Positions 1-9,369 of a stretch of DNA of 10,155 bases are shown piece after piece (positions within the stretch are counted from its first letter, which is position 1; each line of letters begins with the position of its first letter). Position numbers and translations under genes: made by a program. Below the pieces are notes generated by a model. It did not search any database. It was not told the DNA's origin and worked only from the letters and a program-made list of their open reading frames with translations. This stretch comes from Streptococcaceae bacterium (GTDB taxonomy: Bacteria > Bacillota > Bacilli > Lactobacillales > Streptococcaceae): positions 1 to 10,155 of the forward strand of contig CADFQU010000018.1 of the NCBI GenBank assembly GCA_902836505.1. The letters are read 5' to 3'.

Positions 1-243
1 AGAGATTGTACCACCAATGTCCACTACTTCCATCCAACGCGTCAAGCCATCTGTTGATTACATGGCAATGGTGCGAACGACACCATCCCCAAGTTCAAGA
101 GCTACTTCAAGAACGACTTTTGATTTTTGTTGGTCATTTTTATAGACTACAAGTGCATTATTAATCTCAGGGAGTTTATCGCCCGCAGCAAAAGCTACGT
201 CAACGACAGGACCTACAACCTGAGAAATTTTGCCTAAACTCAT
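1..243 (-). CDS. atpD: F1 ATPase subunit beta, 5' part only, with an in-frame stop at codon 62
   Basis: This is the N-terminal end of the catalytic beta subunit of F1, cut by the left edge of the window. The first 61 residues (start [18 protein letters not shown], then NALVVYKND and [13 protein letters not shown]) match the beta-barrel domain of streptococcal AtpD. An AGGAG lies 6 bases before the ATG. A TAA at 58-60 replaces the glutamate expected after RTIAM. Beyond it the same frame continues as [19 protein letters not shown], which is still clearly AtpD but with several unusual residues: W for the conserved G of RGMEV, and G-T where the family has R/A-P. No frameshift is seen. The Walker A motif and the rest of the roughly 468-residue protein lie outside. 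Because the beta subunit is needed for the whole enzyme and the oddities cluster in the last 60 bases, I infer base-call or assembly error; a real nonsense mutation is the alternative. Confidence 0.9.
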
Positions 244-269
244 GTCATTCTCCTATTCTATTAAGTTTC

Positions 270-299
270 TAAGCTTGTTCATACATATAAGCAAGCTTA
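270..299 (-). promoter_or_regulatory. hairpin in the atpG-atpD gap
   Basis: The 88-base gap between atpG and atpD is the longest within the atp operon. It holds a perfect 8-bp inverted repeat, TAAGCTTG at 270-277 and CAAGCTTA at 292-299, extendable inward by a G-T and a T-A pair, with a loop of about 10 to 14 bases. No T-run follows on the minus strand, so it does not look like a terminator. It could be an RNA processing or stabilising element that sets the beta-to-gamma ratio; that role is inference. Confidence 0.45.
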
Positions 300-331
300 T
301 TTTTGTATTGTTAAAATGTGCATCGAATCAA

Positions 332-1213
332 CTACTCAAGCGCACTCGCTCCTGCAACAATTTCCGTAATTTCTTGCGTAATGGTTGCCTGACGAGCTCG
401 GTTGTATTGAATGGTCAATTCATCAATTACTTTCTTGGCATTGTCTGTTGCAGTCTGCATGGCCATCATACCAGCAGCATTTTCAGCTGTTTTGGCATCA
501 ATGATGGCTCCATAAATCATACTTTCAGCAAACTGTGGAAGCAATTGATCCAAAATCGCATCTCGGTCTGATTCCAACTCCAGATTCAAAATATAATCTT
601 CATCTGCTTCGTTGGGGTCCAAGTCAATGATCGGAAGCATTTGCTCAACCCGCAATTGACTGGTCAAACTATTGACGTGGTGGTTATAACAGACATACAA
701 TTCATCAAACAATTCATTTTGATACATTTGGACTGTCTTGTTAATGATCTTCCGCACTTCATCAAAGCTTGGTTGATCAGCTAGGCCACGTAGTTCATAA
801 ACCGGCTGGATGCCTCTTGCTCTAAAGAAATCTGCCCCAATACTTCCAATACAGATGACTTCAAAATCCTCACCCGTTGGATGGTATTCTTCCTTCAATT
901 CCATGACAGACTTGAGAATAGAGGCGTTGTAGCCTCCCACTAGTCCACGGTCAGAAGTGATGACAATATAAGCAGACTTTTTGACAGGCCGACTCTTTAA
1001 AAATGGATGGTACTTCGCATTCTCAGCCTCATGTCCATGTAAGAGGTCGGTCAATAGCTTACGAACCTTAGATGCGTAAATTTGGAAGTCCTTGGCAGCT
1101 TGCTCAGACTTCCCAAGTTTGGCAGCAGATACCATCTGCATAGCATTTGTAATTTGACTGGTATTCTTTGTCGATGCAATTTTATTTTTGATATCATTTA
1201 AAGAAACTGCCAT
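332..1213 (-). CDS. atpG: F1 ATPase subunit gamma
   Basis: Subunit gamma is the central stalk that rotates inside the alpha3-beta3 ring and couples it to the c-ring. The 293-residue product has the normal streptococcal length. The N-terminal helix ([20 protein letters not shown], followed by VSAAKL) and the C-terminal helix with the family signature ([14 protein letters not shown] at the very end) form the coiled coil that enters the F1 head. The middle holds the Rossmann-like part with [13 protein letters not shown] at about residues 83-95. The ATG has AGGAG 6 bases upstream, and only 15 bases separate it from the atpA stop, so it is cotranscribed with atpA. No defects are seen. Confidence 0.98.
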   Translation of the reverse strand: MAVSLNDIKNKIASTKNTSQITNAMQMVSAAKLGKSEQAAKDFQIYASKVRKLLTDLLHGHEAENAKYHPFLKSRPVKKSAYIVITSDRGLVGGYNASILKSVMELKEEYHPTGEDFEVICIGSIGADFFRARGIQPVYELRGLADQPSFDEVRKIINKTVQMYQNELFDELYVCYNHHVNSLTSQLRVEQMLPIIDLDPNEADEDYILNLELESDRDAILDQLLPQFAESMIYGAIIDAKTAENAAGMMAMQTATDNAKKVIDELTIQYNRARQATITQEITEIVAGASALE

Positions 1214-1228
1214 CTGCCACTCCTATTT

Positions 1229-2749
<1,521 letters not shown>

Positions 2750-2752
<3 letters not shown>

Positions 2753-3286
2753 TTTCAAATTTGCTTTTATGACTTGCAATTGACGTTTGAGACTGGTATC
2801 AAGCGTCTTGTGATTTGCTGAAACCACAAAACCACCAATCAAATCCGGATCCAGTTCTTCTTTCAGAGAACGAACTTGGATACCAAATTTCTTTTCAATA
2901 ATAGGGATCAACTTTTCTTTTTGAGCCTGATCCAGTCCGGCAACCGAAGAAACGGTTACTTCGAAACAGTTGCTCAGCTGTTGAATTTGATCCATACTAA
3001 CTCTGACAATGTCATAAAATAAGGCTTCACGATGATTGAGAATAACCACTTCAATCAAATGGTCTAGTAATGCTGAATCCGAGTTTTGAAAGAGTCGAAG
3101 ACTCTTCGCTTTCTCTTCATCCTCTACACCGATATGAGCTAAAAATGCAGCAAGGCCTGTTTCTTCAAAAACAGCCTTAATTTGACTTAATTTTTCATAA
3201 ACGTCATCTTGCTGATTCTTTTCAAATACCAATTGAACAAAAGGCTGGGAATATTTCTCAATTACCATTAATTGCTTTTTGTCCAT
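2750..3286 (-). CDS. atpH: F1 ATPase subunit delta
   Basis: Subunit delta sits on top of the F1 head and joins it to the b-subunit stator stalk. The 178-residue product has the family's usual size: a helical N-terminal domain (about 1-105) that binds the alpha N-termini, and a C-terminal part with the family signature around residues 145-170 (DPDLIGGFVV, then DTSLKRQL). The ATG overlaps the atpF stop by one base (TAATG), and AGGAG lies 7 bases upstream inside atpF, a layout typical of translational coupling. Sequence conservation is lower than for alpha or beta, as is normal for delta; the operon position makes the assignment secure. Confidence 0.97.
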
Positions 3287-3780
3287 TAGGCATCTCCTAA
3301 TTCATTTAGGTAGCGATCGATCAGTTGGCGATGGCCTTCAGAGTCCAACTGTTGGCTTAGCAATTTACCTGCCAAGTTGACGGTTAGGTCTGCGACATCT
3401 CCCTTGATACTGTTCATCGCTTCTTCTTTATTTTGCGAAATTTCTAATTGCGCTTTTTCTTTCAAGCGAAGGGCTTCTTGGTTAGCTTCACTGAGAATAT
3501 GAGCCTTATTTTTTTCGGCTGTTTCCTTAGCCGTTTCAAGAATTGTCGTTGCTTCTTGACGACTACCTGCCAACTCCGCTTCGCGTTTTGCAGCTAGTTC
3601 CTCAGCCTTTTTACGGGCTGCCTCTGCTTCGTCAATATCGTTGGTAATTTTTTCAGCACGCGCATCCAAAATACTAGTAATATTGCCCCAAGCAAATTTC
3701 TTTACTAAAAAGATTAATAAGAGGAAGGAACCAGCGATCAGTATAAAGTCACCAATAATGGTACCAATTGTTAAATCCAT
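3286..3780 (-). CDS. atpF: Fo ATPase subunit b
   Basis: Subunit b is the peripheral stator stalk that links membrane subunit a to F1. The 164-residue protein has one N-terminal membrane segment (about residues 8-27, ending before KKFAWG) and then a long, highly charged alanine/glutamate/lysine-rich helix (about 38-130, e.g. [19 protein letters not shown]) that dimerises as a coiled coil. The C-terminus ([19 protein letters not shown]) is the part that contacts delta. GAGGAG lies about 6 bases before the ATG and the atpB stop is 15 bases upstream. Its stop codon is shared with the atpH start. Confidence 0.98.
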   Translation of the reverse strand: MDLTIGTIIGDFILIAGSFLLLIFLVKKFAWGNITSILDARAEKITNDIDEAEAARKKAEELAAKREAELAGSRQEATTILETAKETAEKNKAHILSEANQEALRLKEKAQLEISQNKEEAMNSIKGDVADLTVNLAGKLLSQQLDSEGHRQLIDRYLNELGDA

Positions 3781-3795
3781 CTTCTACTCCTCTAC

Positions 3796-4512
3796 TTACT
3801 CTTCCTCACCGTTTATTTTTTTACCTATGTACATGGATGACAACATGGTAAATACATAGGCTTGGATACATGAAATGAAAATCGAAAAGGCTGTCCATAA
3901 CATGCTTCCAACAAAGGCTGCTGGATACCAATAAAAGGCCAGTTGCGACAAGCTTAGTAACAAGGATGCTAAGACTTCACCAGCAAAAATATTCCCGTAG
4001 ATCCGAATCGCTAAGGATGCAAAATTAGTCACCTCTTCTAGGAGGTTCATCGGGGTCATAAATCCTGGTGTTGCAAAAGCCTTCAAGTATTCCTTAATGC
4101 CTCGGCGACGAATTCCTTCCACATGAGCAATCAGGGTGATCAAAAATGAAAGAGATAGGTCATATCCAAGGTTAGCCGTTGGGGAAGTCCATAAGTTATA
4201 ACCGTTTGTTGTCTGAATTTTTGCCATCAAGCCAATATTATTGGCTACCAAGATAAAGAGAAAGAGAGAAAACAAAAATAAAGAGTAATCCTTCATATAA
4301 TGTTCCCCAATGTTTCCCTTGGTAAAACCGATAACAAAATCATAAATCATCTCAAGAGCATTTTGCTTGCCCTTTGGACGAAGGGTCATTTTGCGACTTG
4401 CCCAATAGACAAAGGCAAAGACCGTCAAAACAGTTACAAGAGACATGGCAAGTAGGGTCAAATCAAAGGATACTGGTCCAATATTTAGGGTTGGATTCAC
4501 ACTTTCTTCCAA
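3796..4512 (-). CDS. atpB: Fo ATPase subunit a
   Basis: Subunit a forms the two proton half-channels next to the c-ring. The 238-residue product is polytopic, with hydrophobic segments near residues 18-38, 77-97, 117-133, 162-192 and 205-227. The essential arginine is R170 in [13 protein letters not shown], equivalent to E. coli R210, and Q217 in CIQAYVF lies on the opposing helix. W206 in GSMLW sits at the position where pneumococcal optochin-resistance changes have been described (established knowledge, recalled). The start is TTG, supported by a near-perfect Shine-Dalgarno at 4520-4529 and by the conserved N-terminus. It lies 32 bases after atpE, the streptococcal c-a order. Confidence 0.97.
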   Translation of the reverse strand: MEESVNPTLNIGPVSFDLTLLAMSLVTVLTVFAFVYWASRKMTLRPKGKQNALEMIYDFVIGFTKGNIGEHYMKDYSLFLFSLFLFILVANNIGLMAKIQTTNGYNLWTSPTANLGYDLSLSFLITLIAHVEGIRRRGIKEYLKAFATPGFMTPMNLLEEVTNFASLAIRIYGNIFAGEVLASLLLSLSQLAFYWYPAAFVGSMLWTAFSIFISCIQAYVFTMLSSMYIGKKINGEEE

Positions 4513-4519
4513 GGTTTGA

Positions 4520-4529
4520 CACCTCCTTT
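4520..4529 (-). promoter_or_regulatory. near-perfect ribosome binding site of atpB
   Basis: AAAGGAGGTG matches the complement of the 16S rRNA 3' end over 10 bases and ends 7 bases before the TTG start. It fixes the TTG as the start of atpB and probably offsets the weak start codon. Confidence 0.8.
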
Positions 4530-4544
4530 TCTAAATAGAGTTGT

Positions 4545-4745
4545 CTATTTAATAACGAAGGCCATGGCCAAAGTTACAAAGAAAGTACCTTCGACAAAGG
4601 CAACACCAAGAATCAAGAGACTACGCAATTGACCAATAATTTCTGGTTGACGTGATGCAGATTTGAACAGATTGCTCATCATCAAACCTTCCGCAAGTGA
4701 CACACCAAAACAGGCTAAACAAAGACCTAAAAATGTTAAATTCAT
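4545..4745 (-). CDS. atpE: Fo ATPase subunit c
   Basis: Subunit c is the membrane hairpin protein whose ring carries protons past subunit a. The 66-residue product has two membrane helices (about 3-25 and 43-65) joined by the polar loop KSASRQPE (28-35), which contains the family's RQP motif contacting gamma. The proton-binding carboxylate is E52 in VAFVEGTFF. The length and N-terminus MNLTFLGLC are typical of streptococci. Residue 13 is F where pneumococcus, as I recall, has M, and residue 18 is A where glycine is common. It is the first gene of the operon; AAGGAG lies 8 bases before the ATG and two candidate promoters lie upstream. Confidence 0.98.
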   Translation of the reverse strand: MNLTFLGLCLACFGVSLAEGLMMSNLFKSASRQPEIIGQLRSLLILGVAFVEGTFFVTLAMAFVIK

Positions 4746-4778
4746 GATGAATTCTCCTTAAATATATTTTACTCCCCT

Positions 4779-4807
4779 AGTTTACTCCTAAAAGATATAA
4801 TAGTCAA
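4779..4807 (-). promoter_or_regulatory. candidate atp operon promoter P2 (proximal)
   Basis: A -35 box TTGACT at 4802-4807 and a -10 box TAAACT at 4779-4784 are separated by 17 bases. A start about 7 bases further would give a leader of roughly 25 to 30 bases before atpE. It is one of two good candidates; the sequence alone cannot rank them. Confidence 0.55.
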
Positions 4808-4823
4808 ATGTTTGCATAGAAAG

Positions 4824-4833
4824 AAAACGTTTT
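4824..4833. promoter_or_regulatory. cre-like palindrome AAAACGTTTT at promoter P1
   Basis: A perfect 10-bp palindrome lies next to the -10 box of P1, overlapping it by three bases and covering the expected transcription start. It matches the core of the CcpA cre consensus (AANCGNTNW), but the outer TG and CA positions do not fit on either strand. Binding by CcpA or another regulator is a weak inference. Confidence 0.25.
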
Positions 4834-4858
4834 ATAGCAATTCTGTCAACTCTTTCAA
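4831..4858 (-). promoter_or_regulatory. candidate atp operon promoter P1 (distal, extended -10)
   Basis: A -35 box TTGAAA at 4853-4858 and a -10 box TATAAA at 4831-4836 are 16 bases apart. The -10 is preceded by TGC, giving the extended TGn motif favoured in streptococci. A/T-rich DNA lies upstream. A TTGACA at 4844-4849 is too close to this -10 to serve as its -35. Transcripts from here would have a leader of about 80 bases. Confidence 0.6.
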
Positions 4859-4900
4859 AATTCCTCTTGTCACGAGCTTTCACAAGTTTCTAATTGTTTT

Positions 4901-4915
4901 TAGACACCTTGTCTA
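4901..4915. repeat. 15-bp inverted repeat upstream of the atp promoters
   Basis: TAGACA at 4901-4906 and TGTCTA at 4910-4915 form a perfect 6-bp inverted repeat around CCT, about 43 bases upstream of the P1 -35 box. It has T-runs on both outer sides of the plus strand. It could be an operator or a weak plus-strand terminator-like hairpin; I do not recognise it as a known operator. Otherwise the stretch 4860-4980 is A/T-rich with no gene seen. Confidence 0.35.
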
Positions 4916-4980
4916 TTTTTGTATTTCACACAAATTTATATTATTTTCATCAGAAGAGGAGGCATTATTACCAAGGATAG

Positions 4981-5007
4981 AAAAAACTCACCTGACGAGC
5001 AGATGAG
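4981..5007 (-). terminator. intrinsic terminator behind the gene remnant
   Basis: On the minus strand CTCATCTG and CAGGTGAG form an 8-bp stem (one G-T pair) with a 5-base loop, followed directly by six T. It begins 10 bases after the TAG of the remnant and separates it from the atp promoters. Confidence 0.8.
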
Positions 5008-5017
5008 CATTTTCTTC

Positions 5018-5512
5018 CTATTTAAAAATAGAGGTTTTGAAACTGTCCGTTTCTTGCAGCAATTTCTTAAAGACTTTTTCTTTCAGTGAAACAGTATTGT
5101 CAAATTTGACAGATCCGTTATTGAGGGTAGCTTTATCTTTATCAACTGCTTCAGCAAATGCACGTTTCAAGTCTTCATAGCTATTGTAGGTTTTACCATC
5201 GATGTCAATAGCCTGAATTCCGTTTTTGGCACTTGTCACAACTTGATTGAAGTAAGCTTTATTCCAATCTTGACTGCATTTATTGAGGACAGCTTCCCCT
5301 TCTAGATAATCCAGAAGTATGAGCGTATCGTTTTACCCCTTCATTTACCGATCAATCTCCTCGCGTGAGGTGAGGTCATTTGGATTGGTATTGTACCATT
5401 GGTTTCCATCGTTGGGACGTTCGTAGGCCATATTGAGACCCAGAGCTTTGTATTCCCCATTTGAATTAGATACAGATGGTGTTTGCAACATTCCTTGGGC
5501 AAACTCTTCCCT
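5018..5512 (-). pseudogene. C-terminal remnant of a large secreted protein, probably an M26-type zinc metalloprotease
   Basis: One minus-strand frame can be followed from about 5512 to a TAG at 5018-5020, interrupted by TAA at 5345-5347 and again at 5333-5335. Read through, it gives about 160 residues: [27 protein letters not shown], stop, MKG, stop, NDTLILLDYLEGEAVLNK, then a charged, lysine-rich tail ending FKTSIFK. From memory this pattern resembles the C-terminal end of streptococcal IgA1 protease/Zmp (peptidase family M26) proteins; tyrosine-type codons (TAT/TAC) at both stops would restore a natural-looking segment. The HExxH zinc site, signal peptide and anchor are absent, and perhaps 90% of the gene is missing. 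The ATG at 5549-5551 is not a real start, because the residues after it are encoded by the glgA terminator. Another large surface protein is possible. Confidence 0.6.
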
Positions 5513-5520
5513 GCAAAAGC

Positions 5521-5547
5521 AAAAAAAACGCCTAAAATAGGCGTTTT
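5521..5547 (-). terminator. intrinsic terminator of the glg operon
   Basis: A perfect 10-bp stem (AAAACGCCTA at 5525-5534 against TAGGCGTTTT at 5538-5547 on the plus strand, 3-base loop) is followed on the minus strand by T to position 5521, giving eight T in a row. It starts 9 bases after the glgA stop and so ends the glg operon. Confidence 0.9.
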
Positions 5548-5556
5548 CCATTCATC

Positions 5557-6984
5557 TTATAATGATTGATAGAGATCAGCATAATGTTGACTAGCTGTAT
5601 CCCATGAGAAGTCACGGCTCATGGCTTGTCTTTGGAGACCAAGCCAAGCATCCTTATCATGAGTATAGACTGTCAATGCTTGATCTACAGCCCAGTTTAG
5701 CCAGTAACCAGAAAGGTTGTTAAAGCTAAAGCCAGTACCACTACCATCAAGCACATTATAGGCTTGTACTGTATCTCGAAGTCCTCCTACCTCGTGAACC
5801 AATGGTAGCGTGCCATAGCGCATGGCCATCATTTGAGATAGTCCACATGGTTCAAAACGACTTGGCATCAAGAAGACATCAGAAGCAGCATAAATTTCCT
5901 GCGCTAACTGGACATCAAACATAATATTGGCAGAGAGTTTATCTGGATAAGCTTGACCAAACCAAGCAAAGGCATGTTCAAAGCCAGGATCTCCTGTTCC
6001 CAAAAGAACGATTTGGATATCCTTTTGTAAGAGGTTATGTAATTCTTCAACTACCACATCAAAGCCTTTTTGGTGAGTCAAACGAGAAACGATTCCAAAC
6101 AAGGGAACATCATCACGAACCGGAAGTCCGACACGTTCCTGAAGAGCTCGCTTACTTGCCGCTTTTCCTGATAAATCATCTTTACTAAAATGATAGGTCA
6201 ATAGCGGGTCTGTTTCAGGATTGTAGAGGTCAGTATCGATTCCATTCACAATCCCCGTCAATTTACCAGATTCCATGCGCAAGATTTGATCAAGGCCACA
6301 ACCATATTCAGCCGTTCTGATTTCATAACTATAACTTGGTGAAACCGTCGTCACACGATCAGCATAGAGGATCCCGGCCTTCATCCAGTTCAAGCAATCC
6401 TTCCACCGAAGGGTACCATCTTCGTAGCGCTCAAATCCAACTCCAAACAGATCCCACAACATTCCTGGATCAAACTGACCTTGGAACTCCAGATTATGGA
6501 TGGTCAAGACAGACTTAATTCCATTGTAAGCTTGAATCCAACGGTATTTCTCTTTTAGTAGGAAAGGAATCATGGCTGTATGGTAGTCATGAGCGTGGAC
6601 GATATCTGGAATAAAGTCTACACGTTCCATCATCTCAAGCGCTGCCAATTGGAAGTAGGCAAAGCGCTCCCCATCATCAAAATCTCCGTAGACATGTCCT
6701 CTAAAGAAATATTTTTGGTTATCAATAAAATAGAAGGTAACACCATCACGATAGATGCGTTTCACACCAACATATTCACTTCTCCATCCCACTCTGGTCT
6801 CGAAGTGCAAAACATCTTCAACTTGGTCGCCAAATTTCGCCTCTACCATGTCGTAGTAGGGGAGGACGACACGAACATCATGTCCTTTTTTAGCCAAGGA
6901 TTTAGGAAGTGCTCCAATCACATCTCCTAGCCCCCCTGTTTTTGAAAAGGGAGCTCCTTCTGCGGCAACAAACAATAATTTCAT
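5557..6984 (-). CDS. glgA: glycogen synthase (ADP-glucose; GT5)
   Basis: GlgA transfers glucose from ADP-glucose to the non-reducing end of an alpha-1,4-glucan in the cytoplasm. The 475-residue product has the normal length and the two-domain GT-B layout. The ADP-glucose-binding KTGGLGDV is at 15-22, HAHDYHTA at 130-137, [10 protein letters not shown] at 161-170, SRLTHQKG at 300-307 (R301 and K306, phosphate-binding), and the catalytic-region glutamate E378 is in [10 protein letters not shown]. The ATG overlaps the glgD stop by one base (TAATG), with AGAGG 10 bases upstream, so it is translationally coupled to glgD. It is the last glg gene here; a strong terminator follows at once and no glycogen phosphorylase gene is present. 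Confidence 0.98.
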   Translation of the reverse strand: MKLLFVAAEGAPFSKTGGLGDVIGALPKSLAKKGHDVRVVLPYYDMVEAKFGDQVEDVLHFETRVGWRSEYVGVKRIYRDGVTFYFIDNQKYFFRGHVYGDFDDGERFAYFQLAALEMMERVDFIPDIVHAHDYHTAMIPFLLKEKYRWIQAYNGIKSVLTIHNLEFQGQFDPGMLWDLFGVGFERYEDGTLRWKDCLNWMKAGILYADRVTTVSPSYSYEIRTAEYGCGLDQILRMESGKLTGIVNGIDTDLYNPETDPLLTYHFSKDDLSGKAASKRALQERVGLPVRDDVPLFGIVSRLTHQKGFDVVVEELHNLLQKDIQIVLLGTGDPGFEHAFAWFGQAYPDKLSANIMFDVQLAQEIYAASDVFLMPSRFEPCGLSQMMAMRYGTLPLVHEVGGLRDTVQAYNVLDGSGTGFSFNNLSGYWLNWAVDQALTVYTHDKDAWLGLQRQAMSRDFSWDTASQHYADLYQSL

Positions 6985-8120
6985 TATCCAATATCCTCTG
7001 TAATCACAGCACCTTTTTTAATCACAAGAGGTGCCTCTTGGGTTCCACGAATGGTTACACCAGTCTCAACCACAACTCCCTTGTCAAGAATCGCTTGCTC
7101 GACGACTGCTCCCTCATGGACAACAACGCCTGGGAACAAGAGACTGCTACGAATTTCAGCCCCCTGGTGTAGATGAACACGACGAGAAATGACAGAATCA
7201 TGCACCAAAGCTTCGACAATGCTTCCTGATGCAAATTGCGAATTCTTAATTTGCGAACCAGGAGCATAGTAAGTTGGCTCTTCATTTTTAACCTTGGTAT
7301 AAACTTTTTGATTTGGTGAGAAGAGAGACATGAATTTATTGGTTTCCAACATATCCAAGTTAGCACGATAGTAGGATTCAACTGAATGAATATTGGCAAT
7401 ATAGCCAGTGTATTCAAAAGCGAAAGCCCCGTGTTCTACTGCTAAATCACGAAGGATATAACGCAATTTTTCTGGATGTTCTTTATGGATTTCTGCTTCT
7501 AATTTTTCAATCAACCATGGTGTATCAACGATAAAGATATCCGTTGACATATTATAGAGAGCATCTGCATCTGTTCCATCAAACAACTTTTGTCCACGTA
7601 CATGGTCTGTCTCATCGATTTCTAAAACCGCATTTACTTCAGAGATGTCACGATGATGCATCTTTTTGTACACAACTGTGATTGGTCTGTCAACGGTATT
7701 GTGCAAGTGGAAGACTTGGTTCAAATCAATATTGACCAAGACGTCACAGTTAAGAGCTACTGTTTGATTAGAGCCTGAGCGTTTTAAATAAGTTAATAAC
7801 TGCTCATAGTACTCTTTCCCAACATTAGAGCTTTCAACTGGTGTGTTATAAATTCCAAGGTAGTAGTGGCTCAAAAGAGTTGACAAGCCCCACTCACGAC
7901 CAGAGCGGATATGGTCAAAGACAGAACTAATATTTTCTTGTTGGAAAATACCAAACACACTTCGGATTCCCGCATTGGCTAAACTTGAAAGCGGAAAGTC
8001 AATCAAACGATATTTCCCATCAAATGGTAGACTGGCAACAGGACGATGGTCTGTCAATGATGACATATCATGGAAGCCTACTGTGTTTCCTAAAATGGCT
8101 GAATACTTATCAATCTTCAT
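6984..8120 (-). CDS. glgD: GlgD, non-catalytic glucose-1-phosphate adenylyltransferase subunit
   Basis: GlgD is the paralogue of GlgC found in Firmicutes that partners GlgC in ADP-glucose pyrophosphorylase and modulates it. The 378-residue product keeps the nucleotidyltransferase fold ([19 protein letters not shown] at about 34-52) and a C-terminal left-handed beta-helix of hexapeptide type (about 285-375, e.g. [18 protein letters not shown]). The nucleotide-binding GGxGTRL loop is gone, replaced by GNTVGFHDM at 11-19, and the GDH and EKP elements of GlgC read [10 protein letters not shown] and IDETDHV. This supports a regulatory, not catalytic, role. The ATG overlaps the 3' end of glgC by 11 bases, with a G-rich ribosome binding site (GTGGGGGT) upstream. 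Confidence 0.96.
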   Translation of the reverse strand: MKIDKYSAILGNTVGFHDMSSLTDHRPVASLPFDGKYRLIDFPLSSLANAGIRSVFGIFQQENISSVFDHIRSGREWGLSTLLSHYYLGIYNTPVESSNVGKEYYEQLLTYLKRSGSNQTVALNCDVLVNIDLNQVFHLHNTVDRPITVVYKKMHHRDISEVNAVLEIDETDHVRGQKLFDGTDADALYNMSTDIFIVDTPWLIEKLEAEIHKEHPEKLRYILRDLAVEHGAFAFEYTGYIANIHSVESYYRANLDMLETNKFMSLFSPNQKVYTKVKNEEPTYYAPGSQIKNSQFASGSIVEALVHDSVISRRVHLHQGAEIRSSLLFPGVVVHEGAVVEQAILDKGVVVETGVTIRGTQEAPLVIKKGAVITEDIG

Positions 8121-9252
8121 CTGTTGCTACCCCCACTTTTTCGTTATATCCAACGACTTGTACTTCTTCCGTTCCATCGATGACAACACCTTCTGAAACG
8201 ACCGCTCCTTCACCGATTATAGCGCGTTTAATCACGGCACCTTGTCCGATAATGGCACCACTCATGATGACAGAATCTTCAACGACTGCACCTTTACGAA
8301 CTTGTGCTTCCGTAGACAAGATAGAATGTTTTACTGTTCCGTCTACCAAGCATCCATCCACCACCAAGGAATCTTCAATATGGGTATGTTCGCCAAAGAA
8401 GTTTGGTGGTGAAATCAAGTTACGAGAATAGATCTTCCAGTGACGATCACGGCTATCCAAAGCATTGTTTGGATCAATGTATTCCATATTCGCTTCCCAG
8501 AGGGATTCAATGGTCCCTACATCTTTCCAATAGCCCTTGAATTCATAAGCATAAACGCTTTCTCCAGATTCAAGGTAAGTTGGAATAACGTTTTTACCAA
8601 AGTCAGACATATCGATGTCACTCTTCTCTGCAGCAACTAGCATATTGCGAAGGCGAGACCAGTCAAAAATGTAGATACCCATGGAAGCTTTTGTTGATTT
8701 TGGCTCTGCAGGTTTTTCTTCAAATTCGACAATTCGATTGTTAGCATCCGTATTCATAATTCCGAAACGGCTAGCTTCTTTTAAAGGTACATCCAATACA
8801 GCTACTGTAAGGCTTGCATTGTGATCTTTGTGAGACTGAAGCATTTCGTCATAGTCCATCTTGTAGATATGGTCTCCAGAAAGGATCAACACGTACTCTG
8901 GATTGATGCTATCGATGTAGTCGATGTTTTGGAAAATCGCATGACTTGTTCCTTCAAACCAACGATTTCCTTCACTTGCAGAATAAGGTTGAAGGATAGA
9001 AACCCCAGTATTAATACCATCAAGACCCCAACTTGAACCATTTCCGATATGATTGTTTAAGGCAAGCGGTTGATACTGAGTAATCACGCCAACATTGTGG
9101 ATACCTGAGTTGGCACAGTTGGATAAGGCAAAGTCAATAATACGATAACGTCCCCCAAATTGCACTGCAGGTTTGGCAATGCTTTGAGTGAGTTTTCCAA
9201 GGCGAGTTCCTTGCCCACCAGCAAGGATCAGAGCTAGCATTTCATTCTTCAT
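8110..9252 (-). CDS. glgC: glucose-1-phosphate adenylyltransferase, catalytic subunit
   Basis: GlgC makes ADP-glucose and pyrophosphate from ATP and glucose-1-phosphate, the committed step of bacterial glycogen synthesis. The 380-residue product has the ATP-binding AGGQGTRL at 11-18, the [11 protein letters not shown] segment at 35-45, the catalytic aspartate D127 in [10 protein letters not shown], the glucose-1-phosphate lysine K180 in EFEEKP, and YWKDVGT at 241-247. A left-handed beta-helix domain follows (about 290-365). All catalytic elements are present, in contrast to GlgD. AAGGAG lies 6 bases before the ATG. The gene follows glgB after 117 bases and overlaps glgD by 11. Confidence 0.98.
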   Translation of the reverse strand: MKNEMLALILAGGQGTRLGKLTQSIAKPAVQFGGRYRIIDFALSNCANSGIHNVGVITQYQPLALNNHIGNGSSWGLDGINTGVSILQPYSASEGNRWFEGTSHAIFQNIDYIDSINPEYVLILSGDHIYKMDYDEMLQSHKDHNASLTVAVLDVPLKEASRFGIMNTDANNRIVEFEEKPAEPKSTKASMGIYIFDWSRLRNMLVAAEKSDIDMSDFGKNVIPTYLESGESVYAYEFKGYWKDVGTIESLWEANMEYIDPNNALDSRDRHWKIYSRNLISPPNFFGEHTHIEDSLVVDGCLVDGTVKHSILSTEAQVRKGAVVEDSVIMSGAIIGQGAVIKRAIIGEGAVVSEGVVIDGTEEVQVVGYNEKVGVATDED

Positions 9253-9369
9253 TGATTACTCCTTTTAGGATTGACGAGACCTTCTTCCCACTTCTGAGGA
9301 GAGGCACTGCGGCCTCTTCTACAGAGTTAGGAATGGGATCATAGACTGCGATCAGTAGATCACCAACAA
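9253..9369 (-). other. glgB-glgC intergenic stretch, open in one frame
   Basis: These 117 bases are unusually long for this tightly packed operon. They carry the glgC ribosome binding site (9259-9264), a 6-bp GC-rich hairpin (GAGGCC-type arms near 9302-9319) without a T-run, and the -1 frame that follows on from glgB. No independent start codon with a ribosome binding site is seen. Confidence 0.4.
9338..9366 (-). promoter_or_regulatory. weak candidate internal promoter before glgC
   Basis: TTGGTG at 9361-9366 and TATGAT at 9338-9343 are 17 bases apart. The -10 is good and the -35 poor. It could give extra glgC-glgD-glgA transcript, but chance is a fair explanation. Confidence 0.2.

Noticed and set aside
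300-331. A promoter for atpD starting from TTGATT near 326-331
   Set aside because: No acceptable -10 box lies at 16 to 18 bases; transcription from the operon promoter explains atpD.
4812-5006. A plus-strand frame across the atp promoter region
   Set aside because: It has no ribosome binding site, runs against promoters and a terminator, and its product resembles nothing I know.
5018-5239. A 73-codon ATG-started frame as a separate small gene
   Set aside because: The first codon is an internal ATG of a frame that is open well upstream and continues the protease-like remnant; no ribosome binding site is seen before it.
5345-5551. A 68-codon ATG-started frame as a separate small gene
   Set aside because: Its first nine codons are the stem-loop of the glgA terminator and no ribosome binding site fits; it is better read as part of the pseudogene.
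7055-7417. A 120-codon minus-strand frame inside glgD
   Set aside because: It is an out-of-frame reading of the conserved GlgD coding sequence with no start signal.
6984-8120. GlgD as a damaged glgC copy
   Set aside because: Loss of the GGxGTRL loop is a fixed property of the GlgD family, and the frame is intact and coupled to its neighbours.
7985-8431. A 148-codon open frame on the plus strand opposite glgC and glgD
   Set aside because: It runs antisense to two well-conserved genes, shows a composition-driven Ser/Thr-rich product and has no ribosome binding site.
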